This document shows, piece by piece, positions 1 to 12,408 of a stretch of 64,000 bases of DNA. The translations under genes and the position numbers were made by a program. The notes under the pieces are model-generated. The model did not search any database. It was not told the origin of the DNA and worked only from the letters and a program-made list of their open reading frames with translations. The stretch comes from Diatrype stigma (lineage: Eukaryota > Ascomycota > Sordariomycetes > Xylariales > Diatrypaceae), in NCBI GenBank assembly GCA_022225965.2, contig JAKJXP020000079.1:124001-188000 (forward strand), read 5' to 3'. The first letter of the stretch is position 1. Every line of letters starts with the position of its first letter.

Positions 1-244
1 AAATGGGAGGCTCTCGGTACGAACTATGGTGCACGATGGTAGCAATTGCAACCCACCAGCAGAATACAGCGAGGCGTAAGCAGTAGCTCGTGATCAGCTT
101 TTACGAATCCCATGTTTACCTCTCATCTGGTGTGGACCATCGCCTAGGGTTTCCTCGCAACTCCCTGGTGTGGTACCCTAGCGGTCTTCATGAGCAAGCC
201 ATGCAACGGCGCACAGCGTGGTGCAGCTTGATTTGGTCGCCAGG
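1..244. other. 3' flank of the SNF2 gene
   Basis: Downstream of the TAA stop of the SNF2-RING gene. No further coding signal is visible. Confidence 0.5.
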
Positions 245-3200
245 TTAATCGGCGCCGAAGAGCCACAGGCGCTCCTCTTCCGTCAGCGGTTTCGCTGCTC
301 TCCCCTTATCCAGAGCCGGCTGGGTCTCCTCCATCTTGCGCTGTTGCAGGAAGAGCATCCGGTCATCGATCGACTTCTTCACGACAATGTTCACAACGTA
401 GGTTTCCTTTGTCTGCCCATGCCGGCAGATCCTCCCCTTGGCCTGGTCCTCGACGGACCGGTTCCACCAGGGCGACAGCAGGATCGCCCGGTTCGCGCAG
501 GTGATGTTCAAGCCCTGGTTGCCGCATTTCAGACCAGCCACCTACGTAGATTGCATGTTAGTCGCGCCTCCAAGTCTTATACTTGTGTAAACCCGTGGCA
601 TCATACCAGAACCTTGATGTTGCTCTTCGTCTTGAAGTCTTCAAGAGCATTTCCTCGTTGCTGTGGGGTCATGTCCCCCCAGTAGTATAGAAACGGGATG
701 TTCGCCACTCCCAGCATTCGTCCAATGACCTTCGCCGTGATCCCCCATTGGACGAAGACAATGATCTTGTCGTCGGGAGCTTCGAGTTGCCACCCCTTTA
801 TGCATTCCATGGCAGCTGTCGTTTTAGCGCTCGGGGTGAGCGGCTCGTTTGCGTTACGATCACTTAGCTCCAGCCATTTGGAGAGACTTTTCTTTGTCTT
901 GGGTTGTAGTCCGTTAGAGTCATCTCCAGGGGCAGGAGGTTTAGTTGCACTAGGCTGGGAAAGCTTGACTCGGCCGGTACTGGTGAAGAGCGTGGAGGGG
1001 CCGTCATCCATATCAGGGGTATCTTCATGTTGATACTGATAGATAACCTTGTCGCATTCGGGGCACTTAAGGGAGCGTGTCCCCTGCTGTCCAATTTGCG
1101 CGAGCTGTTCTGTAAGACATACATCGCATAGTAAATGCCCACACTTGAGTCATAGTCAGTAACATCCCAAACCATAAGAGCTCTGATCTGGGAACATACT
1201 TCAAGCTGTCTAACCTCGGACTCCTCAAAGCACGCAATGCATCCTTCATTGTCCTTTGAGTCAAGAACATAATTCAGATGCTCGTCAAAGTTAAAAAAGA
1301 CATCTGGTTTGTCGGTGCCGAATCCTTCGAGCTTTATTTGTGGCTTCGTAGAAAGCAAATCTTCGCTGGACGCAACAATTTGGTCGTAGACCGATGTCTT
1401 GGGATGAATCTTGGCAAGATCGTTCAAGAGCTTGCGAATGTCTTCGGACGGGATTATGTTCTTCATCCACGTATATAAAAGAAGGGGATGATCCACGGCT
1501 TGTCGCAACCTAGTGAGGAGGACAAAGTAGCGCAGTCGGTAGTCGTTTGGGAGTTCTGTTCCACTTCCGCGCCTTCCAATTGCTTCTTTCAGAAGCCTCA
1601 AAGTAGTAGCCTCGATGCACCTATTCATAACCTGTCAGCGTCGATTTCAAAGCTTAGAATGATCTTACCTGTATATAAGGCCTTCTTCCTCCGTCATCTT
1701 GATGTTGTGTACGCTCTCATGGCACGCAGGAAGTTCGCAGATCTGTCTACCATTGAAGATCTCTCCCTTTTGTCTGTACTTCATCAGCAGCTTGACTAGA
1801 AATCCGGGGACTTGTTGAACCCACCGTCGAAGCATGCGGTCGTTGATGACCTTCATGACTCTATCTTCATTTCCCTTCTACATAGGTTTCAGTAAGAAGT
1901 ATCAACCTATTACCAAAACAAACATAGGTAGGTATTACTGACCATGCGGAGACGTTTGGGTTGGGGGAAATCCTCCTGATCCTCACCATTATGTCCCAAA
2001 TCCTGGATATTGTCGGCATTGATACCAATAAACTCCATATATGGAAGAATCTCTACACAGGGTTAGGCTCAAAACGTCTGGTGATATAGAGGAACATACC
2101 GCCCAGACTATTAGGCAAAGGTGTGCCGGAAAGAGCCCATTTGTGTTTTGCTCGGAGCTCTCTGCATGCTATCGAGGCTAGTGGAAAACATCAGCATTGT
2201 CTCAACGTTCCGGACATGGTCCCTTACTCGAAGCATTCATATTCTTGATCTTGTCCGCTTCGTCTAGAATGATGCGGTAGAATTCTATCTGGAATAGCGG
2301 ACCGGACTTCTTGTATGTAAGTTGAACCTGAGCATAGGTTGCGAATCTGTTATCTAGTTAGCAAATGTGTACGTTATCGGGATTGGATTATCCCACATGA
2401 AGTCATAGGCCTTCAAGGCAAACTCGGCCAGCTTGACCCTTTGTTTATAATGGAGAGGCTCCTTTATCGCATCTTGGTCTATGTGCTTGCTGAACTCGGC
2501 CAACCATTGCGTGATAAGGTTATCTGATGGCATCACGATCAAGGTGGTCCCATAGCCACCTTGGTCTTTTGAACTAGGCTTATGTGCCAGCATGCATGCA
2601 ATGGCTTGGAGCGTCTTTCCCAGGCCCATTTCGTCGGCAATTATGCCACCATGGGGCCCTTTACGCGCTTTCTCGTGACGTAGCATGAAAGCAGCACCGA
2701 CAAGTTGGTAGTCGCGAAGGGGTGTTTTCATTCCAGTGGTGATGAATGTGTCATTGGATCCGTTGGGTTCTTTGCCAAAGTTCTTGCTATTATTCCCAAA
2801 TATCTTGATAGCTTCATTCAGGGCTTTCTCGTCGGCTTTCAGCTTTGAAGAAGTTTTCGGCTTAGGAAACGCTTCCTCGGTTTCGTCTGCGTTGATCGGA
2901 CGCCCCCCAAAAAGCGATTTAAGCATATCCTGGCCAGATTTCTTACCCTTGAGTTTGTTCAATGACGCAAGCGCCGCAGTCGTTCGCTTCCTCCGGGAGG
3001 CCCTGCCTGTGGATGTATTGGAGCTGATGGCCTTTCGCTTCCGGCTTTGTCGACGTGTGGTTGGTTTTGTATCGCTAATGTCATCTTCCGACTGAGGGGC
3101 ATAGCTTGGTACCGTTTTCGTCCGTTCAGACACGAAGAGCGAGTCCGCTTCAACTTCAGGTTTGATGTTTGCTGTGTCCGTGCTGGACTCCATAGTGCTG

Positions 3201-3469
3201 GAAGCATTCAGCAAGCCTTTGAGAGCGATCTTACTGTCTTGATCTTGATTTTCTGTTTTAATGCCATTCTTGAGGTTCAGGGGCTCATCATCCGCAAGAT
3301 CAACAACAGTAGAAATCCCTTTTTTGGTATGGGAGATCGAGGGCAAGGGCGTTGCAAGTTCATCATCCGTGTCATCCGTGAGATCGATAAGAACAGGAGC
3401 AGGCTTCTTGTCACGGGAGGCGAGGTATGGGGCAATGGTAAGCTCCGTGCTGTTATTGGTTGTTTCCAT
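245..3469 (-). CDS. SNF2-family ATPase with inserted RING finger (Uls1/Rad16-like)
   Basis: Eight exons (3469-2397, 2346-2228, 2177-2100, 2052-1943, 1877-1669, 1620-1200, 1143-607, 541-245) give 947 residues. Likely a nuclear DNA translocase and E3 ubiquitin ligase of the Rad5/Rad16/Uls1 group. Walker A GLGKT is at 282-286 and motif II is DEAD at 386-389 in the context RIILDEAD. KWALSGTPLPNS (motif III) lies in exon 3. A complete C3HC4 RING sits between the helicase halves: C657-x2-C660, C671-x-H673, C676-x2-C679, C697-x2-C700; an intron lies between C660 and C671. Motifs V-VI close the protein (GLNIT..., then QAKGRICRHGQ near 882-892). The basic, disordered N-terminus carries VLIDLTDD (26-33) and VVDLADDE (55-62), which resemble SUMO-interacting motifs. 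The first intron uses a weak donor (GTGGGA); it was chosen because it yields a family-like YDFIFATY join. Family is certain; the exact orthologue is not. Confidence 0.88.
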
Positions 3470-4648
3470 ACTCGAGGTTGAATCCCACGACGGGATTGTA
3501 AGGGGATGTAATGATCAAGGTAGAAGGTGGGTAGAGCTGGTGCTGTTATTAGCGTCCAACGGAATATCGAAACAGGCTCTCAATGATATGGAAGATGCTC
3601 TGTGACAGGGAACAATTGCCACTATTCTTCGATCGTGGTGGCTGAATTTTATAGCATAAAAGGATCGTGGGACAGTGAAGGTGAAGTCAGGTGAATGAAA
3701 ACGATCGAAGATGACGTTAAAACTGATGGAAGGGGGCAAATGTCAGGAGGGAGGGCAGAATCATGCCTATGCAAGCAAAAATGAAACCAGGTGGTAGAAA
3801 GGCACGTACGTTAAATTGGCAAAAGTGTGAAGTACCTAAGCATCAACGGATGAGAGATATGGAAAGTCCACATGTACCGGCTACGGTGATGGAATTGGAG
3901 GTATCGAGGCAGGAGCCGGCGCCTACTCAAAAGGGAGGAAGATAGGTACTTGCTCGCCTGATTTGATTGTCGAAGATGGAACGAATCCTCGTTAGGGATA
4001 AAGGGGTGCTGATAATGCACTGAATGTTAGAAGTATGAACCTTGGAGTACGCAACTTGGTAGGATCGTATGAATAGGGTTCAAGTGCGGATTGTAGCCGT
4101 TCGAATCACCTCCATGCACTCGGTGGAGGGACGATTGATAGATGGTGATACGAGAGAAGGTCCCTCAAGAATAAATTCGGATGGGCATTGGGTAAGTTTG
4201 AAATGAGTTGTGTACCGTTTCCCTCGTCCGGTGCGTAAAAGGGCAGGTACTCCCAGGTTGGGAGTTCAGACTGGTAGTAAGTATCTGGCTGGCTGTTGTG
4301 CAGTCTCCCCGGGAAGTCTGTAGTTGTAGTTGGAACACCTAGGCCGTATCAGGGCGAGCAAGGTGTGCCAAGTAGATTTGTTTGCTATGCACCTGGGGTG
4401 TTTTTGGGGATGTGGGAAGTTAGGGGAGTTCCTACCAGCTAGTCAAGGAGGTAGCATGCAACAGTCACCACAAGATTTGCGAGCCATGAATATGGCAGGA
4501 CGAAGCACACTGTTTTGCTGATAAAGCAGATTCTATGCTCTATTTCTATGGTTCTCTATCACAAACACATAACCCAAACACTCCTGGTCCCGCTACCTCT
4601 ATTCAAATGGTTCGATGTACCCATCTCATATACTCCAAGGGCTATCCC
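3470..4648. other. Intergenic: SNF2 promoter and desaturase 3' region
   Basis: The SNF2 gene starts at one edge and the desaturase gene ends at the other. Only short open frames without family resemblance are present. No RNA gene or repeat of note was recognised. Confidence 0.5.
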
Positions 4649-6039
4649 CTACTGGGCCTGAGCCCACCGCATGGCACCAGGGTTGCTCGGGTCCTTCTCG
4701 ACGTACTTGCAGGTGTTGTAGGTCGTCCAGAGCTGGCCCATGAAGGAACGGTCATCACTGTGGTAGAGATCCCCCAGGAGTGGCCGGATGGCCTTGGTCG
4801 CTTCCTCAGCATGGTAGAAGGGGATACGGCTAGCGTGGCTGTTAGTACGTGCGACTAGCATAGTATGAACAGTAGAATTCAGTACTTACGAGAAGAGATG
4901 ATGCACGACGTGAGTATCGATGATGCCGTGGAAGATGTGTCGGCCAATGAAGCCGAAGTCGCGGTCGACCGTGGCCAAGGCTCCGGCGACGAAAGTCCAG
5001 CTCTTGCCATCGTAGTGAGGGAGGTCCTGGTGCGTGTGGTGGAGGTAGGTGATAGCAACTAATGCAAAGTCAGTAATTTGAGCTATACGGAGGTGCTTCT
5101 TGTAGCGCCGAGTGGATAATGCTAACCTAGCCAGTGGTGAACCCAGAGGTACGGAACACCGTACAGAAGAGCCATAGTCTCCCAGCCAACAGCCTTCGAT
5201 CCGTACCAGATGCCCGCCGCAGTGATAGCGAGTCCAAGATCGGAGATGGCAATGTAGATGGCCTCGTTGGGGCGGAAAACGCCGCTGAAAGGGTCGAAAT
5301 GGCTCAGTCTCCACCACTTCGCATCCTTGTTCTGCAGACTGTCAGGTCCGGCAGAGACGTTGAAGAGGAGGTACATCTGCCAGCCGCCAAGCTGATGTGC
5401 GATCAGCTTGACGAGGTTGACGATAGGAGTGTCCTCGAACAGCTCGGGGTCGATGAATCCGAGCACGAGCCTGTGGGGATGAGACATCTTGGGCGTGGTG
5501 GAAGGGACGAACGCCATGTCCTTCTCCATGTTGCCGGTGAAGCGGTGGTGCCGAGCGTGAGAGAACTTCCAGGAGAAGAAAGGGACCATCAGGCTGGAAT
5601 GCAGAACCCAGCCGACAACGTCGTTCAGGCGTCTGTGGACCGAAAACGCGCCGTGACCACATTCGTGAGCGAGGATCCAAATGCCGACTCCGACCAGGCC
5701 TTGCACGAAACCGTAGGCGGCCCAGCACACGGCACGGTACATCGGGTTCTCAACCATGGGGATGAAGGTCAAAGCGGCGTAGCCGAGGGCGACGGCCATG
5801 GTTACATCGCGCACAACGTAGCCCATCGACGTCCACGTAGAGGGAACGAAACAGTGGGCCGGGATGGCCTTCCTGATAGTGTTGATGTCCGGGAGAGCAG
5901 GCCCAGATGGAGCCTTTAGGGACTGAGAGAAGCGTTAACAACATGGCCACGGCTGAAGAATAGTGGTGGTTAGTTAGCTCACGTGTCTCAAGCGAGCGTC
6001 GCCCCGAGGGACCTCGACTTCGGTAACGGTCGTCATCAT
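4649..6039 (-). CDS. Omega-3 (delta-15) / delta-12 fatty acid desaturase
   Basis: Four exons (6039-5983, 5922-5127, 5058-4890, 4829-4649) encode 400 residues. Membrane-bound di-iron desaturase of the endoplasmic reticulum that inserts cis double bonds into C18 acyl chains. The three histidine boxes are intact: HECGHG (105-110), HARHH (141-145) and HVVHH (about 334-338). Hydrophobic stretches surround boxes 1-2 and the segment before WVHHW. The short N-terminus, the DFGFIG...HGII segment and the C-terminal DDRSF.GQLW and PGAMRW signatures resemble the approximately 400-residue Fusarium-type omega-3 or bifunctional delta-12/delta-15 enzymes more than the longer classical oleate delta-12 enzymes; this comparison is from memory. 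The last intron has a textbook TACTAAC branch site. Regiospecificity cannot be fixed from sequence. Confidence 0.9.
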
Positions 6040-8954
6040 ATTTGCAAATGAAAGAAACACCGGACAGCTCTGCTGCGGCTAGGACGACGTATCGATAAGG
6101 GTATCCAGGGCTGTCAGAGCGTCTAGCGAACGAGACCCAAGGGCTAACGGTTGATATCCTGCAACCACTAGACACAGAGGGTATCCAGGGAAGTTTTCAC
6201 GCAGGCACTTCACGCAGCAACGGCAACAGCAGCAGCAGCAGACAGTAACAATTTCGACACGTCCCGAGAAAGAGAGGGCCACATAACCGGCAACTGTCGT
6301 CCTTTATACCCCCCCGAAAACCTAGAAACTCGACCGCTCATCTTAAGAAAAACTCTATCCCTGTAAAAGGGGACGCGCCCTAACCATTATGGGCCCAAGG
6401 GTCCAAGGCTCTAGTTCAGGGTCCCAAACAATCCACTTATTAGGCGGACCCTGTGCGTTTCGAGCCTAGCAGACAGATAGGGAAAAGCAGATGCGGAGAA
6501 ATGTTGAGAATCACATGCCAGGCCGCTAGGAAAGGAGGCAGCACACTCGTGCAATGCAGCGAAGCCTGAGTGATTGCAGCATAAGGCTTTCAGTGCTATA
6601 TATACTATATATATATCTTGCCATCTCATGGCTCCTTCGACCTCCAATTGCATGTGACTTTCTCACAGCTAGGAGGCACTCAGGCAAGCTCTGATTGGGA
6701 GGGATCTGGTCTTAGCGACCGGATTAGGTAGGTACATGCCCCCTATGTATCTAACCTTAATAAATGGGGCGGATCAGCCAGCTTTCGATCAAGCCCCTGG
6801 GCAAGGTACCTAGCGAAGAGGTACCTATGAGGTCCATTCCACAGGTCCGTTCAACAAACCGATAAAGGGGTCGTATGAGTGGAAGTAAGGAGGTTTTATA
6901 GTGGTTCCGCCTCGCAGTTTTCGAGCTAGGGTGCTTAGTATGTTGGGGATAAGATGGGTTAGGTCCCGGTCTAGATGTCTGTTTGCAACAGCTACTACCT
7001 CCTGCGTACATACATACAGGTATCTGTTATTTGTTCAATGAGTTGTGCGACTTGAATGTACATGGCGGTGTAGTAGTGCTAGAGTATAAGATGTCAAGAT
7101 CTACCATTTTGTAGATGCATGTAGGTCAGGGTTTCACGCATCTTAGGGTCCAAATCACATAATGGATTGACGGGATGGCCCTCACCAGAGTATGACAAGA
7201 CATTTTTATTATCGACTGATGTGCAATAGCATGTACGTGGCCATCTAGTCATATCGTGTGAGGACGTGATTTAGGGGGGCCCATGACAAGACGCAAGTGT
7301 GCAATGATGTGACTAAGGTTCCAGATCTAGATCATCGCAAACAACCATGAGTCGAGGTTTTATTCGACCTTTCTGGTTGCATTGGCATGTTTTCCAAGGT
7401 TTCTAGAGTCGCAAATATTGAGGCAATTCAACCAAAATGCCCGTGTCGAATCGCTGCCATTGGTGCACGGCTAAATCCATGATGGACCTGACTAGATAAC
7501 CCATCCACTTCCGGTTAGCTCGTTGGTATCTGAATAAGATACGTACCCTGGGGCCTAGCCATCAGGTAGTTAGGCCAAAAAGGATATTGTACAACATGGT
7601 CCATGCTCCACCACTCGTACGTACAGCTGCGATCAGTCGAGTTGGGCGATGGTTGTAAAATTTAGCGGTCAGGTCACACCACGAGCTATTGGTGTTGTCA
7701 CGTACTACAGCAACTGAAGAGCGTCGGGTAGAAATTATCCAATGCAACATGATATGATAATGCAGCAGCTGCCCTGAAGGAGTGGGGACGCTACTAGTTT
7801 GTCCACCAATGATTACCAAGTGTAACGAGCTTACTTCAACGTCAGCCGTAATGCTCAGCACGGTTTCGACAGGAAAAGGGGGAGGAGAGAATGTCTTGAG
7901 AGAGCGAGGAAATGGCAACTGGTGATTTATTATACTGGCAATGGATATGGTCCTAATACATGAATACACCAACCTCTACATGTTCCATCCTTCATATGGG
8001 GGCCTAAATTATAGCTCATGCTTGAAGACTACTGTACTCTAATCAATTCGACATGATAGGGATGAAGCATTGCGAACTTACGACTTAGCATCTAGTCGGC
8101 TAATGGATAACGAAAGCAACCTTGAACCGAGAGGAATCAAACTGTGATACTATACCAAAGAGCTCGTAGCGACCCCCTACTCGACTCCACACCACGAGTC
8201 CTATCCCCTCCGTATTACTCGATTCCCCCACCTCATCTTCCTCGTCCTTGTCTATGCTCTTGCCACACCTCCAAGTTCTTCACAATGAAACCGTTCAAGG
8301 CTCTCCTCACTCGGCGAATAACGAACACCCCACTTAGGCTCCTGGCGCAATTACCTGGCCTCGGGACTATCCGTCGCACGTCTCTCATACTCTCTCCTCG
8401 ACTATGACAACAGTACTGAACAACTCACTGAGTGACTCAACTACTAACCCTGGCCACAAATCAATCGCTATCTCTACCATGCATTGCCACGCTCTCCTCG
8501 CATTGGTCCTAGTGATATCGTGGTTAGTCGTGTCGATACGCTGCTGGATTATCACCACCAAATATCTCGGTGGACGAGTGCAGCGTAGCGGCGGGCGACC
8601 ATTGACAGCGCTCATTCTTCGACGGGTCATCTACTGACTCACTGTGTACCTATTTAGCGTGGCAAGAAAGGTCAATCAATTTGCAGATTCGGCCATCTGG
8701 GACTCCCTTATATCCCGAAATATCCATCTTAACACCTAATCAAGTCAACCCGGCAGGAGGTAAACCTGTTTAAGACGCGTAAAGCCTATGTACAAACGAG
8801 TTTCAACTATCCCATGGTAGTCATAGAAGCAATATACAGGAAACCAAGGACAAACTCCCAATGACATTGGTAAAGGACGGAAAGCGAGCTAGAGCTCGAT
8901 TACTCAATACAATGTGCCAACAACGATCGTAATTAGCCAAATAGCATTGAATAC
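6040..8954. other. 2.9-kb gene-poor intergenic region
   Basis: Upstream of the desaturase start there is a CAG/GCA microsatellite-like run (about 6228-6241), and a TA-rich run near 6598-6616. No gene was recognised except a doubtful pair of tiny overlapping frames at 8282-8637, listed as a finding. The rest shows no coding signal. Confidence 0.5.
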
Positions 8955-11262
8955 CTAACTGAGAGAAACCTTGAAGTTCCTGCCTCCAATTTTGACATCC
9001 TGATACCAGACAGAAAGGTCTAAAGATGAACCGCTAATCTCGATTCGATATTCGACTTCGAACCTGCGGTATCGGTCATCCAGATCCACACTCTTGGGAA
9101 GCTCCCAAGCCTTGACAGGAATGTTGTAGTTGAACGTAGCAAGTTCTCGGTACTGGGGGACAAATCGAGAGCCAGGTTCAGAATTCGGTGAGGTGTATAT
9201 CGTCACCGTACCAACAGAGCTAGCATCGTACAGAGTGTCAAGGATATCGTAGTAATTGTATGCCTTTCCATGTTGGCTTTCAATACTTTCTCCCTTCGAA
9301 GCGGTTAGCATACATGGTACAAATATGCTTGGGCGTTCGCTTACCCGTTTGACTATCCATTTCATTTGATTGTCGGCTTGCCACTTGTTTTCCCGTTCGT
9401 CCCACCACTTGTCTCTTGGATCATGGACCCCATCCACGAACGGGGCCATAAACTTCCAAGCATAGCTTAAACGAGACACTCGAGATCTGATTTTCGGCAA
9501 TTTATTATTCTTGGTATTGCCTACCGAGCCACGCCCTGTAGCGCTAAAGAGGGTAGCACCTCGGCAAACAGCCGACCACCTAAGAATTTTAGCAAGCTTA
9601 TTTTCAACTTAGATGTTAGTTGTATGTGACCACTCACGATTTGTCACCCGTCTGCTGATGAACCTCAATCGGCTGTAGATAACGGCCTCTGAACGCCCTT
9701 GCAACCTCACGCTCTCGTAGGTAAGTAGCAAGATATTCGGCACGACCAAAGCCGCCAACGAGGACAATGAACTAGAACGGGCCGAATCAGAGGATTTCAC
9801 ATAGGAGAACATGTCTCAAAGCCGGTTTTTGTCATACCTTGGGGGGCATTCTTGTCTTTGCCATTACCGCTCGGATCTGGTTGTCAACAAGCGCGTCAAT
9901 CCTTTCAACAGTCGGTCGAAAGATGAAACGAAGCGTGTCCCTAGGCACACATTAGAATATACGTATATAGCCACGTATGGAATATATTGGACTACTTACG
10001 CGTCCAGGCTGATATCATCCTCTTCGTCAATGCTTACTATGTTGATTGAATAGACCTTATGGAGATCCCCATCAAAGTCTCGTTTGATCAGATGCTCCCA
10101 TTCTCGAGACATGGTTTTTTTGGCATGAGTAGCATTTATCGTAGACAGTCTCTTGGGTCCAACCATTTGCTTCAGGTATCTGAAGAAATCTTCATCCAAA
10201 AATGTGGCTCCACATAAATCCCCTTATCCAATTAGTATATGGTGCGGTGTTCGTCTGTGATAAATGACATACCTTCACCTTCAACAGTTTCATGAATGGT
10301 GAGTGGCTGCATCTGATCAACTGTGTAGCTGATGAGATCCTATACAAAAACAAGGGTGAGCTGCGATCCTTGCCAAGTGGAGAAGTCTGTAGCGCAAAGA
10401 AATGAAGAATATTTGATATTTGAGCTAATAACGAAACAGAATACTTACGACAGTGCCGCCTCCACAATCACAAAGAACGAAGGAGTCGCCAGCCTTCAGG
10501 TCTTTAATGTCAGGCAATACCGTCAAGGTAGCAGCTTCTGGTTCGGAGATGAAAGATAATGTAGTCTCCCCACAAAGACGACCATCCAGGATGTGGGCCA
10601 TCTTGGCGGCTCTACTCATACGGTCTCGGGTGTAATCTTTCCACATTGCGGGGATGGTAATGACAACGTGGTACGGCATGGCCGCCACACGTCGTTGGCC
10701 TAGCTCCTTCACGATCCGGGAGATCGCGTGTGCCCACAGCAGTTCGAGATATTTGGAGATGACTTCAATGGGATCCTTCTTTAGCTTGGATACCATCTTC
10801 CTTGCTTGCTTGATGTGATCCGAATTCTTGAAACGGTCTTCCAAGTCATCTTGGTCGAGCAAAAGCAGTTTGAACCATTTGATTGCGGTTGGTTCCAGCT
10901 CCTCGGGAACAGCCCAACCCCAAAAGGCTTCACCAGAAGTGGGGTCAAATGCAATCTTTGATGGGACCTTAAAAGAGTCTGAGTTCTGTGCCGAGTTGGA
11001 TGGCCACCGAGACACAGGTTGGACATCACCAGGGTTAGGGGGCTCTGAGCTTTCTTCTTCATGGCAAAGCCAGGTCACACCGGAGAAGCTAGATGAAGTT
11101 CGATTATCAGCATTGATACAGGAAACGAAACCGACCATTATACAAAAAAGATAACGAAATCTTAAGGAGGCAGCGATGATGCTTCGATGGAGACATGATA
11201 ACTTACGTAGTTCCGAAATCAATCCCAATATAGAGGGCAGATCGCCGAAGGGTCGAACCCAT
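8955..11262 (-). CDS. Hsp70-like ATPase (HSPA12-type)
   Basis: Seven exons (11262-11207, 11088-10449, 10339-10273, 10222-10000, 9940-9838, 9771-9638, 9579-8955) give 615 residues. It has an actin/Hsp70 ATPase fold: phosphate-1 loop IGIDFGTTFSGV (about 12-23), phosphate-2 loop DCGGGTVD (226-233), adenosine motif VLVGGFGR (366-373), and WSAVCRGAT (409-417), a signature of fungal Hsp70-like proteins. The C-terminal 200 residues do not resemble the canonical peptide-binding domain, and there is no EEVD tail, so this is an HSPA12-like paralogue rather than a housekeeping chaperone. These proteins are multicopy and fast-evolving in filamentous ascomycetes; client and role are unknown. The start codon was chosen because the phosphate-1 loop spans the first exon junction. 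Confidence 0.88.
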
Positions 11263-12408
11263 CTTTAGAGATATTGTCGTAGTTTAAACTCGGGAGAATG
11301 AGGAAATCAACAATCTAGAGATTGCGGCTCGAGGCAGTACGAGTCAAATCTGGGTACCGATTCCTCCCACTCCCACCAATGATGGCTGCAGTGGAATCGT
11401 AGGAGAGAGCTAGTCTCTAAAACAACAGAAAAAAGTGTAGTGGTTGGCAGTGTCTCCATATGAATTGGGGTGTTCGTGGGTGGTATGTAACAAGCTGCAG
11501 TGATGGTATTTATCAAAACCAGAGGATGTTGTTGTAGTAGGCAGATCCGAAAAGTCAAGGCTTGGGGGAAGGAGGAAGGGGTTTTAATGTTGATCTGGGA
11601 GTCCCTTGTAGGCACGCAATTCCCCCGGTGTAAGGCCTGGACATAATACAGCAGGTGCCACCGGGATGTATGATAGCCGCAGGTTACGCGCAGATTCTGG
11701 CTTGTACTTGATACCAAGGCAAGTGTTCGTGCCTTGGAAGGTTCGAGATACCTCAAGTGTTACTCCCACGTATAGCCAAGTAGGTCTATGTAAGTACATG
11801 TAGATACCTACCTCTAGGTACCGGTACCTACATATGTAGGTAGCCTTATGTAGGTAGGTTGCCTGGATTGCGGTTTGGCAGGTGTCTGGCCGTTTGTTGC
11901 TGCCTCGGAATACAACCCATTTGCACTCATGAGAAAAGGCAGGTACATACAGTATGTAGGTACTTACCTCGTACCTTGCCTTCCAAACGTATTTTCAGGG
12001 CCAACACCGTGAGGCCGGGGGACTTCCATCATTGCACACAGTAATTTTCTACATGCAAACGGCCATCTAAGTGACATCCAGGTACCGCAACATGTGCTTT
12101 AGTACAACCTGAGGTGTAGGCCTTTCAACATTGGTTAAAGGTATTGTCATTCGTGATTCTTGTATGGCAGGTACTAGTGAATCCCCCAACCCAGGGTCAC
12201 AAGTCATACGTGTTTCTTATCCAAACCCTTTTCTTCTTTCCTTCCTTCCCAGTGTCCTGCCTGGAGCGAATTGGGTCGATAATTCCTGGAACAGCCTACC
12301 AGGTTGTATTTTACCCATAACCCAAGTATTTGTATGTTATCGTCCTGCTTTCATCACACCCAACACCATCTTCAATAACCACGAGTAACTGAATGATTGG
12401 AGGGCAGG
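11263..12408. other. Divergent promoter region rich in TAGGTA/TACCTA words
   Basis: Lies between the minus-strand Hsp70-like gene and the plus-strand coiled-coil gene. It carries a cluster of TAGGTA/TACCTA words at about 11750-11860 and again near 11940-11970. No coding sequence was recognised. Confidence 0.5.
11815..11841. repeat. Two overlapping perfect 16-bp palindromes
   Basis: TAGGTACCGGTACCTA (11815-11830) overlaps ACCTACATATGTAGGT (11826-11841). Both are exact inverted repeats without a spacer. They are the densest example here of a TAGGTA-based word family found in many intergenic regions of the window. Confidence 0.9.

Noticed and set aside
4070..4110. GTTCGAATC, a tRNA B-box-like word
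   Set aside because: No matching A box or cloverleaf stems could be found around it.
5134..5919. 261-codon plus-strand frame
   Set aside because: Antisense to the desaturase exon carrying two histidine boxes.
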